This document shows positions 61,374-64,000 of a DNA stretch of 64,000 nucleotides, in pieces (position 1 is the first letter of the stretch; each line of letters begins with the position of its first letter). The DNA is from Byssochlamys sp. IMV 00236. Taxonomy: Eukaryota; Ascomycota; Eurotiomycetes; Eurotiales; Thermoascaceae. The position numbers and the translations under genes are program-made. Location: positions 337,837 to 401,836 of the forward strand of contig MSJH02000824.1 in NCBI GenBank assembly GCA_001931875.2. Direction: 5' to 3'. A model generated the notes under the pieces. It made no database searches, was not told where the DNA came from, and was given only the letters and a program-made list of their open reading frames with translations.

Positions 61374-61638
61374 AATAAGTTTAAATAGAATTCCTAGATT
61401 AATCTAATAGCTTAAAAGGCTAATAATATTTAGGGAAAAAGAGTATTAGCTTATATAGTAGATATAAAGTATATATTAATATTTTCTTAGTTAGAGTAAT
61501 AGATTTTTATATAAAGCTTAAGAAGTAGTTTCTTTAAGCTACCTAATTTTATTAAAATAAAATTATTACTAAAGACTTCTTTAAAGTAAAATCTTTATTA
61601 TATTAAAAACTACTAGTTCTAACTATTATTTTATAATA
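61374..61638 (-). repeat. copia B 5' LTR (right copy)
   Basis: About 265 bp, nearly identical to the left copy over long tracts such as agagtattagcttatatag. Differences are mostly transitions. Confidence 0.85.
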
Positions 61639-61643
61639 AATAT
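61639..61643 (+). repeat. target-site duplication of copia B, right copy (AATAT)
   Basis: Perfect copy of 56319-56323. Confidence 0.82.
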
Positions 61644-62016
61644 TAAGTTAAGTTAAGCTAAGAAATTAAGCTTAGCTTATTAAGTTAAACTAAGAGTATT
61701 AATTTAGTTTATTAAATTAAGCTAAGGATTTAAACTTAACTTAGCTTATAAGCTAAGCTTATAAGTTTAATATATAACTTAGTTTCTTAATTAAAATTAA
61801 TATATTAATAAAATCGCTTATTAAATTACTTTATTAAAACTAGTATTAAAATAAGTCTTAATAAAATTAAGGTTTAAACTAGGCTTATAAGTTAAGTTAA
61901 GCTAAGCTTCTTAATTTAACTTAATAAGCTAAGTTAATACTTTTAACTTAACTTAGAGGTCTTAGTAAATTAAGTTACGCTAAGTTAAGCTTTAATTTAA
62001 CTTATTATTTACTTTA

Positions 62017-62024
62017 TTTACTCT
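62017..62024 (+). repeat. 8-bp target duplication of the mini-hAT, right copy (TTTACTCT)
   Basis: Identical to 56304-56311. C' resumes directly after it. Confidence 0.85.
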
Positions 62025-62370
62025 TAAATTAATTAAATTTAAAATAGTAATAATAATTTACTTTTATATAAAAAAACCTATAATAAAATTACTCTAGTAT
62101 TTAATATATTAAATATTAAACTTAATAAAAATTAAATTCTGTTAAAAATTAAATTCTGTTAAAAATTAAAGTATTAATTTACTATTACTATATTTTCTAT
62201 AAAGAATTTTAATAACTTAAAAGAAAAACTTATTCTTACTCTTTTATAGAAGAACTATAAGTAATAATTTATTATATAAAGAAATAGTTAATTAATAAGA
62301 ACTATTAAAGAATTATAAAATTAATTAAAAGTAACTATAAAGTAATATTTATTAAGATTAATATAACTAT
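62025..62370 (+). pseudogene. copia C' leader and gag start
   Basis: It matches the reverse complement of copia A from about 55930 down to 55600, for example ataaaaaaacctataata and gaagaactataag. It carries a short direct duplication, attctgttaaaaattaa, twice near 62135-62170. Confidence 0.7.
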
Positions 62371-64000
62371 TATTATAGGAAGATATATTAAGACTTAGTA
62401 TAGAGTCTTTAAGCGAGTAAGTATTAAGAAAGAAGAGAAAAGTATTTAATTTTAGAGCTTAGAGTAGAGTTAGAGAAGAAGCTCTAGCTATAAACTAATA
62501 TAGTAAACTAATAATAATTTAATATTAAACTAATATTAAATAATAATAGAAAGATAAAGCTAATTATTTTATTCTAAATAATTAAAAGGTATTTCCCTTT
62601 TATCTTTTATTACTTTATTTATAAACTTTTTAAAGACTTTAAATAGAAGCATATAATCTTTTAACTAATTATATTCTTTATGCTAATTCTCCTTATTATA
62701 TAGCTTCCCTCTCTTTAAGAGTAAATATCTTTATTTACCTTCTTTAATTATTATAATTTATATTATCTTTTTTTTTTAATATTATAAATTATTCCTAAAG
62801 TAAGAATGCTTTAATTTCTAGTATTATATATATTTTAAAACCTCTAATTTATAAAGCTAAGTTTCTTTCTTCTATAGATAATCTTAGACTAATAATATAT
62901 CTTACTTTAATATAAAATATAGCTTTGCTTTAACTTTTAAGTAATCTTAGTTTAGCTAATTAAGTATTATTTTACTTATAGTTATAACTTTATTTATCTA
63001 GATATTAAAAGGCCCAGATCCTCTTTAATTAAATCTTATCTTATTTTATTCCCTATAATTAAAATAGCAGATATTATTAAGATTTATTCTTTAATTCTCT
63101 AATATTAGCTAATATAGATTATTAATAAAGATTACTTCTCTTTACTTAAATATAATATCTCTTAAACCTATAGTTTTCTTAGACTTATCTCTAATAATTA
63201 GTCTAGTCCCTAGAGTTATAAAACCTTAGCCTATTTCTCTTTTAAAGATCGCAGTCTCTATATTTAATACTCTTAGCTTATATCCCCTAAAATATTAGAT
63301 TTATAATCTATATTTACTATAATTATATAATATTAATTAAATTAAATAAATCTAGATATTTTATGCAATAATCTTTTAAAGAATACTTTAAGATAAGTTT
63401 TTAAGCCCTATTAATTCTTTATCTTTCTTCTTATAATAAAGGGCTGCTTTTACTTCTATAATAGTATATTATAATATTTCTTTTATTAGTTTCTTTTTAA
63501 AGGGTATAATTTAAAAAACCCTATTTATTTTTTAATAGTTAAAATCTTCCTTTATTATAATATTTAACTAGATATATTAGTCCTATATCTTATTTAGGGT
63601 AAAGTTTTTTTTACTTAAGTTAAAATATTTTCTATTCTTATACTTAGATTTAAGATATTCTTTAGCTTTATATAAATTATTTTAAGCTTTATAATATAAG
63701 CTATTAGATATATTATTAGAAGTATTTATATTAATTAATCTAAGATCTTTAAATAATTAAACTATTCTTAATATTAGGGATTTCTTAGGGAGAAAGTCTT
63801 TAGATAAAATTTTTTTAACTTTTATATTATTTCTATCTTTTATACTTTTAAGACTTCCTAAAATAAAACTTTTTATTCTTTCTTTAATTTAGCTATTGCT
63901 AAGTATATTTAATATTTATTTAATCTTTAAATTATCTTTAAATTATATAGTTCTAGCGTTCTATATATCTTTTAAATATTTAGTTTTTTTCTTAATAAAA
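62371..64000 (-). other. unassigned RIP-damaged sequence, minus-strand coding-like
   Basis: The + strand is pyrimidine-rich from about 62680. On the minus strand, about 63060-62790 reads protein-like blocks such as E-D-L-G-L-L or, in the next frame, R-G-S-G-P-F-N-I and S-I-E-E-R-N-L-A-L. This might be the end of another retroelement extending past the window. I could not assign it. Confidence 0.3.

Larger units (their letters stand above)
56324..61638 (-). mobile_element. Ty1/copia retrotransposon B, RIP-inactivated
   Basis: This 5315-bp element is on the minus strand, with LTRs of about 275 and 265 bp and perfect AATAT duplications. Internal order is the same as in copia A. The RT motif Y-I-N-N lies at 57622-57643. 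Internal DNA aligns with A throughout, but the LTR middle differs from that of A while the first 25-30 bp are shared, so the two are sister subfamilies. Confidence 0.9.
56312..62016. mobile_element. 385-bp miniature hAT-like element, split by copia B
   Basis: The two parts, 56312-56323 and 61644-62016, join into a 385-bp element. Its left end reads TAATATTAATATTAAG and continues with the same AGTTAAGTTA as the 19.7-kb element. This equals that element's tip after full RIP (G to A, C to T). The right end, ...AATAAGTT in inverse, is more diverged. The 8-bp duplication is perfect. It is too short to code for anything and is a non-autonomous (MITE-like) relative. AAGCTAAG motifs fill the interior. 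Confidence 0.82.
50897..62370 (+). mobile_element. copia C' 5' fragment, broken up by copia A and a mini-hAT carrying copia B
   Basis: Three separated pieces align end to end with the 5' part of copia C and A read in reverse: 50897-51095 (LTR), 56210-56311 (leader) and 62025 to about 62370 (leader and gag start). The joints are explained by copia A (TTAAT duplication) and by the mini-hAT (TTTACTCT duplication). Similarity fades at about 62370, so the rest of C' is deleted or truncated. Confidence 0.8.

Noticed and set aside
61640..62016. A telomere- or satellite-like TTAAGC repeat
   Set aside because: The TTAAGCTAAG motifs lie within a bounded element with an 8-bp duplication, so they are subterminal motifs of a hAT-like MITE.
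1..64000. An AT-rich bacterial symbiont, mitochondrial or protist genome
   Set aside because: Simple AT bias would not spare CpT and CpC while removing CpA and TpG. LTR retrotransposons with chromodomains, and integrase and RT motifs changed in exactly the RIP manner, fit only a filamentous fungus.
1..64000. Open reading frames as functional genes
   Set aside because: I noticed no frame of gene length free of stops, and recognisable domains are interrupted by TAA/TAG with catalytic Asp changed to Asn. The longest open run I noticed, 68 codons at 38109-38312, has no recognisable product.

Overview
This window is an AT-rich, repeat-only block of a filamentous ascomycete (Pezizomycotina) genome. 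G+C is very low (10% and 18% in two 60-base lines I counted). The dinucleotides CpA and TpG are almost absent and TpA is in great excess. That is the signature of repeat-induced point mutation (RIP). I see no intact protein gene, no tRNA or rRNA, and no CRISPR. What can be recognised is wrecked transposable elements whose Gln and Trp codons have mostly become TAA/TAG and whose terminal TG/CA dinucleotides have become TA/TA.

Layout, left to right. 1-308: the 3' end and LTR of a Ty1/copia element running in from the left (+). 1922-11863: a 9.9-kb Ty3/gypsy element (called G0 here, +) with 342-bp LTRs, recognisable protease, RT, RNase H and integrase, and about 3 kb of unexplained extra sequence. 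12396-18470: a 6.1-kb gypsy chromovirus (G1, +) with 329-bp LTRs and an AAAAG target duplication. 20037-44555: a copia element (C, -) split in two by a 19.7-kb DNA element (22545-42246). That insert has a perfect 24-bp terminal inverted repeat and a perfect 8-bp target duplication, the signature of the hAT superfamily. 44822-50890: a second copy of the chromovirus (G2, -), with AGTAT duplications. 50897 to about 62370: a copia C-family fragment in + orientation (C'), broken up by copia A (51096-56209, -, TTAAT duplications) and by a miniature hAT relative (56312-62016, TTTACTCT duplications). The miniature element is itself split by copia B (56324-61638, -, AATAT duplications). The last 1.6 kb is unassigned.

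The most interesting object is the 19.7-kb hAT-like element. A miniature 0.4-kb relative in the same window shares its end sequence and its 8-bp duplication size. It contains a third, internal copy of the family's right end near 32.8 kb. Its left half has noticeably more surviving CpG, CpA and TpG than the rest of the window. It carries unidentified coding-like tracts, including a 57-bp (19-codon) tandem repeat. It may be a composite or cargo-bearing hAT element. I could not identify a transposase in it.

A second general observation concerns RIP context. The surviving CpA/TpG and CpG dinucleotides are mostly GCA/TGC and GCG, so a C preceded by G seems to have been spared. Element boundaries are supported by paired LTRs of equal or similar length and, in most cases, by target duplications. 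Domain calls rest on translating short tracts by eye and comparing them with remembered family motifs. Coding-like calls inside the hAT element are weak, because a random frame at this composition has a stop about every 10-12 codons.
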